From Alishewanella jeotgali KCTC 22429 (GTDB lineage: Bacteria > Pseudomonadota > Gammaproteobacteria > Enterobacterales > Alteromonadaceae), in assembly GCF_000245735.1 (NCBI RefSeq), contig NZ_AHTH01000017.1:1-64000 (forward strand): a DNA stretch of 64,000 nucleotides. Reading direction: 5' to 3'. This document shows positions 52,606 to 61,208 of the stretch, piece after piece. The notes beneath the pieces were generated by a model, which saw only the letters and a list, made by a program, of their open reading frames with translations, ran no database searches and had not been told where the DNA came from. The first letter of the stretch is position 1. Each line of letters begins with the position of its first letter. The translations under genes were made by a program, and so were the position numbers.

Positions 52606-54423
52606 GTGTCAGAACAACTGCTGGCGGTATTAAAGCAAAGCTTCGGTTACAGCAGCTGGCGTAACGGTCAGCAGGAGATTATCTCGGCTGTGCTGCAGGG
52701 CCGGGATTGCTTTGTGTTGTTGCCCACCGGCGGTGGTAAATCACTCTGTTATCAGTTGCCAGCATTGCAGTTGCCCGGCGTGACCCTGGTGGTGTCGCCG
52801 CTGATGTCGCTGATGAAAGATCAGGTCGATAGCCTGCGCGCCAACGGCATTGCCGCAGCCTATGTCAACAGCAGTTTGAGCCGGGAAGCGGTGTTGGACG
52901 TGCTAAACCAGCTGCGTTATGGCGAACTGAAACTGCTGTATGTGGCACCCGAGCGTTTGCTGCAACCGAGCTTTCTGGAGCGCTTGCAGGAGGTTGGCGT
53001 CAGCCTGTTTGCCATTGACGAAGCCCACTGTATCTCACAGTGGGGCCATGATTTCCGGCCCGACTATATGGCCTTGTCGCAACTGAAACAACGCTTTCCC
53101 GGTGTGCCCTTTATTGCTCTGACCGCCACTGCCGATCCGGCGACGCAGCAGGATATTCTGCAGCAACTGGGGTTAAGCAACCCTTATATTCATCGCGGTA
53201 GCTTTGACCGGCCGAATATCCGCTATACGGTACAGGAAAAATTCCGCCCGCTGGAGCAACTGCTGGCTTACCTGAAGCAACAGGAAAACCAGAGTGGCAT
53301 TATTTACTGCAGCTCCCGGCGCAAAGTCGATGAACTGACCGCGCAACTGCAGGAACGGGGTTATAAAGTCGCAGCCTACCACGCCGGCCATGACTCAACC
53401 GAACGGCAACGGGTGCAGGATGCCTTCAAGCGTGACGATATCAACCTGATTGTTGCCACCGTGGCCTTTGGCATGGGGGTCGATAAGCCGAATATCCGTT
53501 TTGTGGTGCATTTTGAATTGCCGCGCACCATTGAAGCCTATTATCAGGAAACGGGCCGCGCCGGTCGGGATGGTGTGGCAGCAGAGGCCGTGCTGCTGTT
53601 CGATCCGGCAGATATCGGCAGGATGAAACGCTGGCTGGAAGCCGAGGAAAACCCGGGCCGGGCCGAGGTGGTATGGCAGCGCTTTTTATCGATGGCGGCC
53701 TTTGCAGAAGCGCAAACCTGTCGCCGACTGGTACTGCTGAATTACTTTGGTGAAGCGCGGCAACAGGCCTGCGGCAACTGCGATATCTGCCTGAACCCAC
53801 CACAACAATTTGATGGCACCGAGCTGGCCCAACAAGCGCTGTCCTGCGTGTACCGGGTTGGTCAGAATTTCGGTTTACATCATGTGATTGAGGTACTACG
53901 CGGTGGCCAGACGCAGAAAATCCTCGATTTTGGTCATGACAAGGTCTCGACCTGGGGCCTGGGCAAAGCACTGAGTCACGATTATTGGCTGAGTATCTTC
54001 CGTCAGCTGATCCATTTTGGCTTATTACAACAGGATATCAGCCATCATTCGGTACTGCGGCTGTTACCGGCAGCGCGGCCGGTATTGCGCGGTGAGCAAC
54101 AGTTATCTCTGGCAGTACCCAGGCTACAAAGCGTGGCGAAAGCCCCGGCGAAACTGGCCAATCAGAATTATGACCGTCAGCTGTTTGCACGGCTCAGGGC
54201 ACTGCGCAAAAGGATCGCTGAGCGCGATGATGTGCCGCCCTTTGTGGTATTCAGCGACGCCACCCTGATTGATATGTGCCAGAAACTGCCGACCGATAAT
54301 GCTGGTATGCTGGCGGTAAGCGGCGTTGGCTATACCAAGCTCGGCCGCTATGGCGCCGACTTTCTGACCGAAATTAACGACTACTTAGCGGCCGAATTGC
54401 CTGCAGGCGGTAAGCTGGCGTAA
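52606..54423 (+). CDS. recQ: ATP-dependent DNA helicase RecQ
   Basis: A 605-residue 3'-5' helicase. Walker A LPTGGGKSLCYQLPA (about residue 46), DEAH box FAIDEAHCISQWGHDFRPDY, helicase C-terminal motif YYQETGRAGRDG, a zinc site (CRRLVLLNYFGE and CGNCDIC), winged helix, and a C-terminal HRDC domain (about 520-600). The start is a GTG at 52606. Its last 42 bases overlap the convergent cytochrome gene. Confidence 0.96.
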   Translation: MSEQLLAVLKQSFGYSSWRNGQQEIISAVLQGRDCFVLLPTGGGKSLCYQLPALQLPGVTLVVSPLMSLMKDQVDSLRANGIAAAYVNSSLSREAVLDVLNQLRYGELKLLYVAPERLLQPSFLERLQEVGVSLFAIDEAHCISQWGHDFRPDYMALSQLKQRFPGVPFIALTATADPATQQDILQQLGLSNPYIHRGSFDRPNIRYTVQEKFRPLEQLLAYLKQQENQSGIIYCSSRRKVDELTAQLQERGYKVAAYHAGHDSTERQRVQDAFKRDDINLIVATVAFGMGVDKPNIRFVVHFELPRTIEAYYQETGRAGRDGVAAEAVLLFDPADIGRMKRWLEAEENPGRAEVVWQRFLSMAAFAEAQTCRRLVLLNYFGEARQQACGNCDICLNPPQQFDGTELAQQALSCVYRVGQNFGLHHVIEVLRGGQTQKILDFGHDKVSTWGLGKALSHDYWLSIFRQLIHFGLLQQDISHHSVLRLLPAARPVLRGEQQLSLAVPRLQSVAKAPAKLANQNYDRQLFARLRALRKRIAERDDVPPFVVFSDATLIDMCQKLPTDNAGMLAVSGVGYTKLGRYGADFLTEINDYLAAELPAGGKLA

Positions 54424-54698
54424 AAGGCAGCGATATCGGCAATATCCTGCTCTGACAGTCCGCTTGCCATCGGTGACATCACCGCATGGCGGCGCTCACC
54501 ATCGCGGTAGGCCTTTATGGCCAGCTGCAGGTATTTCACTTTCTGACCAGCCAGATTCGGGTACTCGGCAATCACCGCTATACCATCAGCGCCATGACAG
54601 GCCACGCAGACCGCGGCCTTTTGCCGGCCCTGTTCAATATCAGCCGCCAACGCTGGCCAGGCTAAGGCCAACAACAGTAACAGAACATGCTTGTACAT
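54381..54698 (-). CDS. Small periplasmic c-type cytochrome
   Basis: A 105-residue protein with a signal peptide (YKHVLLLLLALAWPALAAD) and one heme site, CVACH at about residue 32-36, with Met in MSPMASGLSEQDIADIAAFYASL as the likely sixth ligand. Class I cytochrome c553-like electron carrier. I chose the ATG at 54698, which gives the normal signal peptide. Partner enzymes are not in the window. Confidence 0.88.
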   Translation of the reverse strand: MYKHVLLLLLALAWPALAADIEQGRQKAAVCVACHGADGIAVIAEYPNLAGQKVKYLQLAIKAYRDGERRHAVMSPMASGLSEQDIADIAAFYASLPPAGNSAAK

Positions 54699-54790
54699 TA
54701 GGATCCCTCTGTTTATTATCATTATCACCCTATTAATCCGCAAACTGGCCTGCTGCTCAAGCCATCTGCACGTCTATTCCGGAGTTTCTT

Positions 54791-55972
54791 TTGCTGCTGT
54801 GGTTACGCCGTTTCACCTGTCTGCTGCTGGCCATGGTCTTTAGCCAGCAAAGCTATGCTATTGAGCAGCCGCTGGCAGAGCAATTGTTGCAGCGCTCCAT
54901 AGTGGTACCTAAGGTGCAGTATCAAATTACGGCGGTGGAACTCAGTGCCGAAGAGTTAATACGGGACCGGGCGCTGTTTCACCAGTTTAATGATTTACCC
55001 GCCGGCAAGGCCACACTCAGAGTTACGGCACAACAAGCACTCTGGTTGCTGGTACAACTAAACAATCCGTTTCCAGAACCCTGGCAAGCCTGGCTGCATT
55101 ACCCATTTTTACCGGCAGATCGACTCAGCTTTTACCAATTACAACCAGAGATCCCCAGCGCCCAGCTATTGGGTAAAACCGGTAGTTTGTTGCCATACAG
55201 CGAGCGTGCCCTACCGGTACGGGGCTATGTCCAATCAATTTCTCTGGAGGCCAATGGCAGTGCAACCTTATTATTAAAAATTCAGGATGCGTCCTTGTTA
55301 GGTACTGAGCTCAGGCTAGCCAGTTTACCGATCTTACTAGCCGAGGCGCAGCAACAGCTGTTAGAAGATGCCTTGCTCAGTGGCGTATTGTTGTTGCTGG
55401 TTTTAACCATTCTGTATTGCAGCTGGTTACAGCGTAATACAGCGCTGTGTTTTCTGGCCGGATTCTATCTGAGCTTTGCGCTGGTATTGGGTATTTTAAA
55501 CGGGCTGGCTTTTAATCAGTTATGGCCGGTTTACCCTGAGCTTAACCCGGTTATTCTCTATATTGCAGTCGGCAGTTGCCTGCTCTGTTTATCCCTGTTT
55601 AGCCGCCGTAGTCTGCTGCAATATGCTGGCTCCAGAGCCAGACAACTCAATATGCTGGCTGCTGCGGCAGCCTTGTTACTAATCTTTAGCCCCTTATTTG
55701 CCAGTGGTCCGCTGAAGCTGCAGCTGCTGTTTGTCAGTGTCAGCGTAACCCTGAGCATCGTTATTATTCAGGCCATCTATATCAGCCTGACCACTGAGCT
55801 GAAGGCCGCTCCCCGCTACGCCCTACAAGCGACGCTTGGTACTTTCTGCCTGCTGTTTGTGCAAACCCGCTACCTGTCGGGGTTTGCCGAGTGGTTAAAT
55901 CTGGCTATTTTTTTGCTGTTAGTCTCCAGCGCCCTGCTGCTGCAGCCGGCACGGTCGCAGTACGTCAACTGA
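54791..55972 (+). CDS. 7TMR-DISM membrane sensor without an output domain
   Basis: A 393-residue protein: signal peptide, a periplasmic domain like 7TMR-DISMED2 (ALWLLVQLNNPFPEPWQAWLHYPFL, about 75-110), then seven membrane segments (about 190-385). In most such receptors a GGDEF, kinase or other domain follows; here the protein stops three residues or so after the last segment (LLLQPARSQYVN). It may signal through another protein, or the output part may have been lost. Start is TTG with GGAG upstream. Family call is moderate. Confidence 0.65.
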   Translation: MLLWLRRFTCLLLAMVFSQQSYAIEQPLAEQLLQRSIVVPKVQYQITAVELSAEELIRDRALFHQFNDLPAGKATLRVTAQQALWLLVQLNNPFPEPWQAWLHYPFLPADRLSFYQLQPEIPSAQLLGKTGSLLPYSERALPVRGYVQSISLEANGSATLLLKIQDASLLGTELRLASLPILLAEAQQQLLEDALLSGVLLLLVLTILYCSWLQRNTALCFLAGFYLSFALVLGILNGLAFNQLWPVYPELNPVILYIAVGSCLLCLSLFSRRSLLQYAGSRARQLNMLAAAAALLLIFSPLFASGPLKLQLLFVSVSVTLSIVIIQAIYISLTTELKAAPRYALQATLGTFCLLFVQTRYLSGFAEWLNLAIFLLLVSSALLLQPARSQYVN

Positions 55973-56086
55973 CGATTTTTACACCAGCCTATTGCGTAGC
56001 AGCCGTCCGGCACACTAAAATGCGCCGGCGGCAAGTCGCCGTTTCACGACTACAATTCATTAATAGTTATTTCGTTCGGAGTCTTT

Positions 56087-56689
56087 ATGCAACGACTGCG
56101 TGAGTTATCGCGTCGTGTTGAGGCTGTGTATGGCGAAATGGCGGACACCTTTTCCGGTTATCAACGTGCCAGCGGCCTAACCTGCCGTGACAGTTGTGGT
56201 GAATGTTGCACTCAAACCACCATTGAGGCGACGGTGCTGGAAGCGTTGCCGCTGGCATTACACCTGTTTGATCAGGGTAAAGCAGAGCAGACACTGACAC
56301 AACTCGAAGAGTTACCAGAGGTATCTGGCTGCTTTTTTTATCAGCGTTTATCCTTTGATGGTAAACAAGGCCATTGTACTGTGTATCAGCAAAGACCCAG
56401 TATTTGCCGGATGTTTGGCGCGGCCGGCTATCGCGACAAACAAGGCCAGGCTTCGCTATCGGTCTGCAAGGTGATTAAAGCGGATAAACTGGAAAAATAT
56501 CAGCAGCATTTAATTATGCTAACCGCTAACCCACCGCCAATGATGATGAGCATTAAAGAGCAAGTTAGTCAGTTGGACTACGAGCTGGGTAATAAACACT
56601 ACCCGATTAATCAGGCCTTTAAACTGGCACTGGAAAAAGTGTTGTTAAAAGCCTATTACAGCAGTTTTGACGGTGAGCAGATCGCCTGA
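56087..56689 (+). CDS. YkgJ-family cysteine cluster protein
   Basis: A 200-residue protein with the CxBxxCC pattern: CRDSCGECCTQTTIE (residues 28-35 for the Cys) and later CFFYQRL, CTVYQQRPSICRMFG. Such proteins probably bind zinc or an Fe-S cluster; function unknown. Own promoter region upstream; a good terminator follows. Confidence 0.82.
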   Translation: MQRLRELSRRVEAVYGEMADTFSGYQRASGLTCRDSCGECCTQTTIEATVLEALPLALHLFDQGKAEQTLTQLEELPEVSGCFFYQRLSFDGKQGHCTVYQQRPSICRMFGAAGYRDKQGQASLSVCKVIKADKLEKYQQHLIMLTANPPPMMMSIKEQVSQLDYELGNKHYPINQAFKLALEKVLLKAYYSSFDGEQIA

Positions 56690-56711
56690 ATTAATCTGAA
56701 TTAAGCAGACC

Positions 56712-56747
56712 GCATGCCGGGCTCGCAAACCCGGCGTGCACTTTTTA
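56712..56747 (+). terminator. Rho-independent terminator after the ykgJ-like gene
   Basis: GCATGCCGGG, loop CTCGCAAA, CCCGGCGTGC (one wobble), followed by ACTTTTTATCC. Lies between convergent genes. Confidence 0.85.
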
Positions 56748-56771
56748 TCCCAGAGCTAATCAGGCTCAGTG

Positions 56772-57791
56772 TTAAAACCCGGCCAGCACAATCTTACCTA
56801 TTGCTTTACCGCTCTCTAACAGTGCATGCGCCTGCTTTAAATTTTCCGCATTAATCTTGCCGAAGCTCTGCTTGAGCGTGGTATTAATCTGGCCCTGCTC
56901 AATCAGGCGGCTAAGATCGGTCAGAATTTGATGCTGGGTCAGCAGATCTGGTGTGCTAAACAGCGAGCGGGTGAACATAAACTCCCAGTGCAGCGAAATA
57001 CTCTTTTGTTTGAGCGGCATAATATCAAGACCGCCAACCGGATCATCAATTAATGCCAGCTTGCCTTGTGGCGCCAGCAACTGCACCAGCTCAGCATAAT
57101 GCTGATCAGTTTGGGTCAGGCTGGCAACGTGGCTGACCGCCCGGATCCCCAACTGCTGTAGCTGCGGTATTAATGGCTGATTGTGGTTAACCACATAGTG
57201 CGCTCCCAGCTCTTGCACCCACTGCTGACTCTCCGGCCGGGACGCCGTCGCTACTATTGTCACTGTCGTCAGTTGGCGGGCCAGCTGCACCAGTATAGAG
57301 CCGACACCACCGGCCGCACCTGTTACCAGTAATACCGGCTTGGGATGTTTTAAGCTGGGCGTTGCCAGCTCGAGCCGATCAAACAACAGCTCCCAGGCTG
57401 TCAGGGCGGTAAGCGGTAAGGCCGCCGCCTGTTCAAAGCTCAGATTCGCTGGCATCTTACCCACGATCCGCTCATCGACCAGCTGATATTCGGCGTTTGA
57501 GCCCTGTCGCTGCAATGCCCCGGCATAATACACCCGATCACCGGGCGCAAAGCGGCTAACCTGCTCACCTACCGCGACCACTTCACCGGCGGCATCCCAG
57601 CCCAGCACCTTATATTCACCGGCGGCGGGCGTGACTCTCTTGCGGATCTTGGTATCCACCGGATTAACCGAGACCGCTGCCACCCTAACCAAAATATCGT
57701 GGCCTGCGGCGACCGGAGTGGCTAATTCTATATCCAATAACGACGCCGGCTCGCTAATGGCCAGTGATTGCTGATAACCGACTGCTTTCAT
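56772..57791 (-). CDS. Zinc-independent MDR oxidoreductase (quinone oxidoreductase type)
   Basis: A 339-residue medium-chain dehydrogenase/reductase. VSVNPVDTKIRKRVTPAAGEYKVLGWDAAGEV at the N-terminal catalytic domain, PLTALTAWELLFDRL, and the NAD(P)-binding VTGAAGGVGSILVQLARQL (about residue 155). The Cys zinc lobe is absent. NADPH-dependent reduction of quinones or enones is likely; substrate unknown. Starts 2 bases after the DUF4862 stop, so the two are co-transcribed. Confidence 0.88.
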   Translation of the reverse strand: MKAVGYQQSLAISEPASLLDIELATPVAAGHDILVRVAAVSVNPVDTKIRKRVTPAAGEYKVLGWDAAGEVVAVGEQVSRFAPGDRVYYAGALQRQGSNAEYQLVDERIVGKMPANLSFEQAAALPLTALTAWELLFDRLELATPSLKHPKPVLLVTGAAGGVGSILVQLARQLTTVTIVATASRPESQQWVQELGAHYVVNHNQPLIPQLQQLGIRAVSHVASLTQTDQHYAELVQLLAPQGKLALIDDPVGGLDIMPLKQKSISLHWEFMFTRSLFSTPDLLTQHQILTDLSRLIEQGQINTTLKQSFGKINAENLKQAHALLESGKAIGKIVLAGF

Positions 57792-57792
57792 C

Positions 57793-58791
57793 TTAGATGC
57801 TCCCGTTAACTGGTGAAATGGAACTGATTAACGCCTGTTGCTGTGTCAGGATCTGTAACTGCGCCTGCAGTAAAGTTAAGCGCTCGGCCACAGTAGCGGT
57901 AACTGGCCGCACACCGATTTTCAGGCCCAGTACGCTTAAGTGTTCAACCGGGCTGGCTGCCTTGAGCGCCGCACCAACCTGCTGCTCGGTCAGCCAGGAA
58001 CAGGCCGAGCCCAACTCAGGTGCCTGGGCATTACGGATCGGTTGATGACTGTCGCGCCAGGCACCATAGGCACTGTCTTCGCCGGAGACGCCGGAAAACA
58101 TCAAACCGGCCAGCAGCCCTGCGTCTTTTGCCGCCTGAATATGTGCAATAGCCGCAGCGGGATCACGACCTTCAAATACCGAACGCCCCCAGTTAATCAC
58201 CACGCCAACCGGGGCAGCACCCTGCTGTTTTAACTGACTTAAGACGGCAAGCTCATCGCTCAGGCTCAAAAAGCCCTTCGACGGCAACTGCGGTGGCAGA
58301 TAGGCATCACAATGCTCGACCTGCAGCTGGGCACCCTGCCAGTCCCAACTGAGCAGCTGCTGCATCGACGCCATAAAGCAGGCGGCACTACCTGCAACCT
58401 TGTCCCGTGCCGGCGCTGTGTGCAGCATGATAGCTTTAACCGCCTGTCGCCCCAGATGCTGATTTAACTTCAGAATCGCCTGGCGGGCGGCCTGCATAAA
58501 GTCGAGTGCCGCCTGGCGCCCCGCCGGATCGGTCGATGCCAGCCCGAAGCCGGGCTGAGTCGCCAGTGCATTCATCACCCCGGGAATAGTCGTAAATACA
58601 TAATCCCAGTGCGGCGCCAGATGCTGTAAAAACCAGGCATCATCATGCTGATGCAGTTGCCCGAGAAAGGGATGCTCTAGTCCTTTGACCTCTGCTAAGC
58701 CTGCCAGCCCACGATAATAGTCGGCCTCCAGCTGCGCGTCCCAACCGCTGACATTGGCCGAAGCGGCATAAGCACCAAGAAAATATCCCAT
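57793..58791 (-). CDS. DUF4862 family protein
   Basis: A 332-residue protein starting MGYFLGAYAASANVSGWDAQLEADYYRGL, the N-terminus that I associate with DUF4862. Further conserved-looking parts are WFLQHLAPHWDYVFTTIPGVMNAL and VGVVINWGRSVFEGRDPAAAIAHI. Possibly a TIM-barrel protein, but no activity is known. An upstream in-frame extension to 59025 lacks any conserved feature and overlaps the dsbA-like gene start, so I chose the ATG at 58791. Confidence 0.72.
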   Translation of the reverse strand: MGYFLGAYAASANVSGWDAQLEADYYRGLAGLAEVKGLEHPFLGQLHQHDDAWFLQHLAPHWDYVFTTIPGVMNALATQPGFGLASTDPAGRQAALDFMQAARQAILKLNQHLGRQAVKAIMLHTAPARDKVAGSAACFMASMQQLLSWDWQGAQLQVEHCDAYLPPQLPSKGFLSLSDELAVLSQLKQQGAAPVGVVINWGRSVFEGRDPAAAIAHIQAAKDAGLLAGLMFSGVSGEDSAYGAWRDSHQPIRNAQAPELGSACSWLTEQQVGAALKAASPVEHLSVLGLKIGVRPVTATVAERLTLLQAQLQILTQQQALISSISPVNGSI

Positions 58792-58961
58792 GTTGTTCCA
58801 TCGCTTAACCTGTGATGTCATTATCATAACCTGATTAGGCGAAAAGTCGCAGCCTGTTAGCCGCTCATCGGTTAGCATCTGCCGCGCGGCGCCGGATAAT
58901 TGTGGTAGGCCGCGAAAATCCGTACACTGCACTCTCCCGCTTTTAACGTTAAGGTTGTTGT

Positions 58962-59627
58962 ATGAAGTTCTTATACCTGCTGTTACCGCTTGCGCTGCTG
59001 GCAGCCTGCTCACCCCAAACACCACCGGTCAGTGAGGCCCTTAGTACAGACGCTGCCACCCCGGCGCGGATCTTTACCAGTGGTAAGCATTATCAGGTAT
59101 TGAGCAAGCCGCTCACCGAGCCGGCCGCGCAGCAAGGCTTAACCGAATATTTCTGGCTCGGTTGTCCGCATTGTCAGAACTTTGAACCCTTATTAAAAGC
59201 TTATCTGGCTGAGCGGCCACAAGTCTCGCTGCTGCGCCGCCATCCGGCTTTAGGCGAGCGCTGGGCTTTTGATGCCAGTGTGTTTTATGCTTTGCAATTA
59301 GGGGGCAACGCTGCCCTGACGGATGCGCTCTTTACGCTGTACCGAGACACCCGGGTAGAGAAAAACCAGCTCCCTGATCTGGCAGCTATCAATGCCTTCT
59401 TGGCGCAGCATCAGCTGGATAGCAACGCCTTTAGTGAACTGGCAAACTCAGAGCAGGCACGGGCGCTAATGGAGCAGGCTAACCGCGAGATGTTGGATAA
59501 CCGTATTCAGGGCGTGCCGGCGATTGTGGTAAAGGGTAAGTATCTGGTCGGTACTGAGTTACCGGACGATATTCAGTCAAATGAAGATTATTTTCAGCTA
59601 TTGGATTATCTGCTGCAAAAAGACTAA
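58962..59627 (+). CDS. DsbA-like thioredoxin-fold lipoprotein
   Basis: A 221-residue protein. The lipobox LLAAC (Cys at 16) makes it a membrane-anchored variant. The DsbA fold shows the active site CPHC in EYFWLGCPHCQNFEPLL (about 69-72) and the cis-Pro loop GVPAIVVKGKYL near residue 180. DsbA oxidises cysteines of exported proteins. Its targets are unknown, but Cys-rich envelope proteins such as the PilW tail are candidates (inference). An unterminated hairpin lies at 59637-59663. Confidence 0.88.
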   Translation: MKFLYLLLPLALLAACSPQTPPVSEALSTDAATPARIFTSGKHYQVLSKPLTEPAAQQGLTEYFWLGCPHCQNFEPLLKAYLAERPQVSLLRRHPALGERWAFDASVFYALQLGGNAALTDALFTLYRDTRVEKNQLPDLAAINAFLAQHQLDSNAFSELANSEQARALMEQANREMLDNRIQGVPAIVVKGKYLVGTELPDDIQSNEDYFQLLDYLLQKD

Positions 59628-59704
59628 CGCAGCGCACCTAAGCTGAAACCTCTGCAGCTTAGGCTGTCAGACGCAATGTTAGCGCCAGAGCAAAACAGGC
59701 CGGA

Positions 59705-60013
59705 TTAATCGTCCGGCCCGCTTAGCGTAAACACCAGATGTTTACGTAAATCTTTTAGCACAAAACCCTTTTTCAGCATTAACGCACTCAGCCGCTTTTG
59801 CCACAGCAATAACTGTGGCTGTGCTGCCTCTAACTGTGCCTGTTCAGCAAATTGCAGCCGCACCAGCAAAGACCCCGGAAAGGCTTCATATTCCATACTA
59901 AACCAGGCCTGCACTACACCGGCTAGTTCCGCCAGTGCCTGCTGCTCCAGACTGGTCACCGCCGCCATCACGGCGGCCTGTTGTTTAAGTTGTACTTTAG
60001 AAAGTTTTTTCAT
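59705..60013 (-). CDS. Hypothetical small protein
   Basis: A 102-residue protein (KKLSKVQLKQQAAVMAAVTSLEQQALAELAG at the start, then YEAFPGSLLVRLQF and LMLKKGFVLKDLRKHLVFTLSG). Mixed helix and strand content, no signal peptide, no domain that I recognise. Similar short proteins occur in Shewanella and relatives under a Fis-like label that is not supported by sequence. Twelve bases downstream of the YhiN-like gene and probably in its operon. Confidence 0.65.
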   Translation of the reverse strand: MKKLSKVQLKQQAAVMAAVTSLEQQALAELAGVVQAWFSMEYEAFPGSLLVRLQFAEQAQLEAAQPQLLLWQKRLSALMLKKGFVLKDLRKHLVFTLSGPDD

Positions 60014-60025
60014 CTTGCTTCTTAT

Positions 60026-61207
60026 TCAACAATACTGCCCAGCGACCCAGCCAGAGCTCCAGGCCCATTGGAAATTGTAGCCACCGAGCCAACCGGTGAC
60101 ATCGACTACCTCGCCGATAAAATACAGACCCGGCTGCTTTTTTACCTCCATCGTTTTGGACGATAGCTCATCGGTATCGACGCCACCTAAGGTCACTTCA
60201 GCTGTGCGGTAGCCTTCGGTGCCGTTCGGTTTAAAAATATAGCGCTGCAGGCTGTCGACCAGCCGCTCGATACTTTTCGGATTTAGCGCTTTCAGCGGCT
60301 GATTTTGAAACACATTAAGCTCTAAAAGTTTTTCTACCAGGCGCTTGGGTAGCGCTCGTGCCAGAGCGGTTTTTAGCTCCTGCGCCGGATGCTGTCGCTG
60401 CAACTCGGTTAGCAGCGCTGTTAAGTCCTGGCCTGCTACCAGGTTAATCGTCAGCTCATCGCCGGGTTGCCAGTAGTTGGAGATTTGCAAAATCGCCGGG
60501 CCGCTTAGGCCGCGATGGGTAAACAGCATATCCTCCGGAAACAGGACCTCATTGGCCTCGGCGGTCACTGGCAGCGACACTCCGCTGATTTCTTCAAACA
60601 CGGCTTTATCGGCCGGTTGCCAGGTTAGCGGTACCAAGCCGGCGCGCAGTGGCAGCACCTTTAAGCCAAATTGCTCAGCCAGTTGGTAACCAAAAGCCGT
60701 CGCTCCAAGATTAGGCAGGCTTAGGCCGCCGCTGGCAATCACCAGACTCTGGCACTGCCGGCTGAGCTGTGGCGTAACAACCTGATACTGACCATCCTGA
60801 TAGCTAACCGTCGTGATCTCCTGCTGCAGCGCAATCTGCACACCGGCTTTATCACATTCCTGCTGTAGCATCTCAACGATATCTTTGGCACTGTCATCAC
60901 AAAACAGCTGGCCCAGAGTTTTTTCATGGTAGGCAATGCCATATTGCTGCACCAGCGCAATAAAATCCCACTGCGTGTAGCGGCTCAGCGCCGATTTACA
61001 GAAATGGCGGTTTTGCGATAAATAATTGGCCGGGCTGGCATAGATATTGGTGAAATTACAACGCCCGCCGCCCGACATCAGAATTTTGCGGCCGATGCGC
61101 TTGCCATTATCCAGTACTAAGGTTTTACGGCCGCGCTTTGCCGCTTCAATGGCGCAAAATAAACCGGCCGCACCCGCGCCGACCACAATCACATCCCACT
61201 GCTGCAT
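60026..61207 (-). CDS. YhiN/HI0933-family flavoprotein
   Basis: A 393-residue FAD-binding protein. WDVIVVGAGAAGLFCAIEAAKRGRKTLVLDN is the dinucleotide-binding fold; GGGRCNFTN and YFIGEVVDVTGWLGGYNFQWAWSSGW are the HI0933 family signatures. Function unknown; likely an oxidoreductase. Two bases upstream ends the waaA-kdkA gene, so it is part of that operon. Confidence 0.88.
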   Translation of the reverse strand: MQQWDVIVVGAGAAGLFCAIEAAKRGRKTLVLDNGKRIGRKILMSGGGRCNFTNIYASPANYLSQNRHFCKSALSRYTQWDFIALVQQYGIAYHEKTLGQLFCDDSAKDIVEMLQQECDKAGVQIALQQEITTVSYQDGQYQVVTPQLSRQCQSLVIASGGLSLPNLGATAFGYQLAEQFGLKVLPLRAGLVPLTWQPADKAVFEEISGVSLPVTAEANEVLFPEDMLFTHRGLSGPAILQISNYWQPGDELTINLVAGQDLTALLTELQRQHPAQELKTALARALPKRLVEKLLELNVFQNQPLKALNPKSIERLVDSLQRYIFKPNGTEGYRTAEVTLGGVDTDELSSKTMEVKKQPGLYFIGEVVDVTGWLGGYNFQWAWSSGWVAGQYC

Positions 61208-61208
61208 C

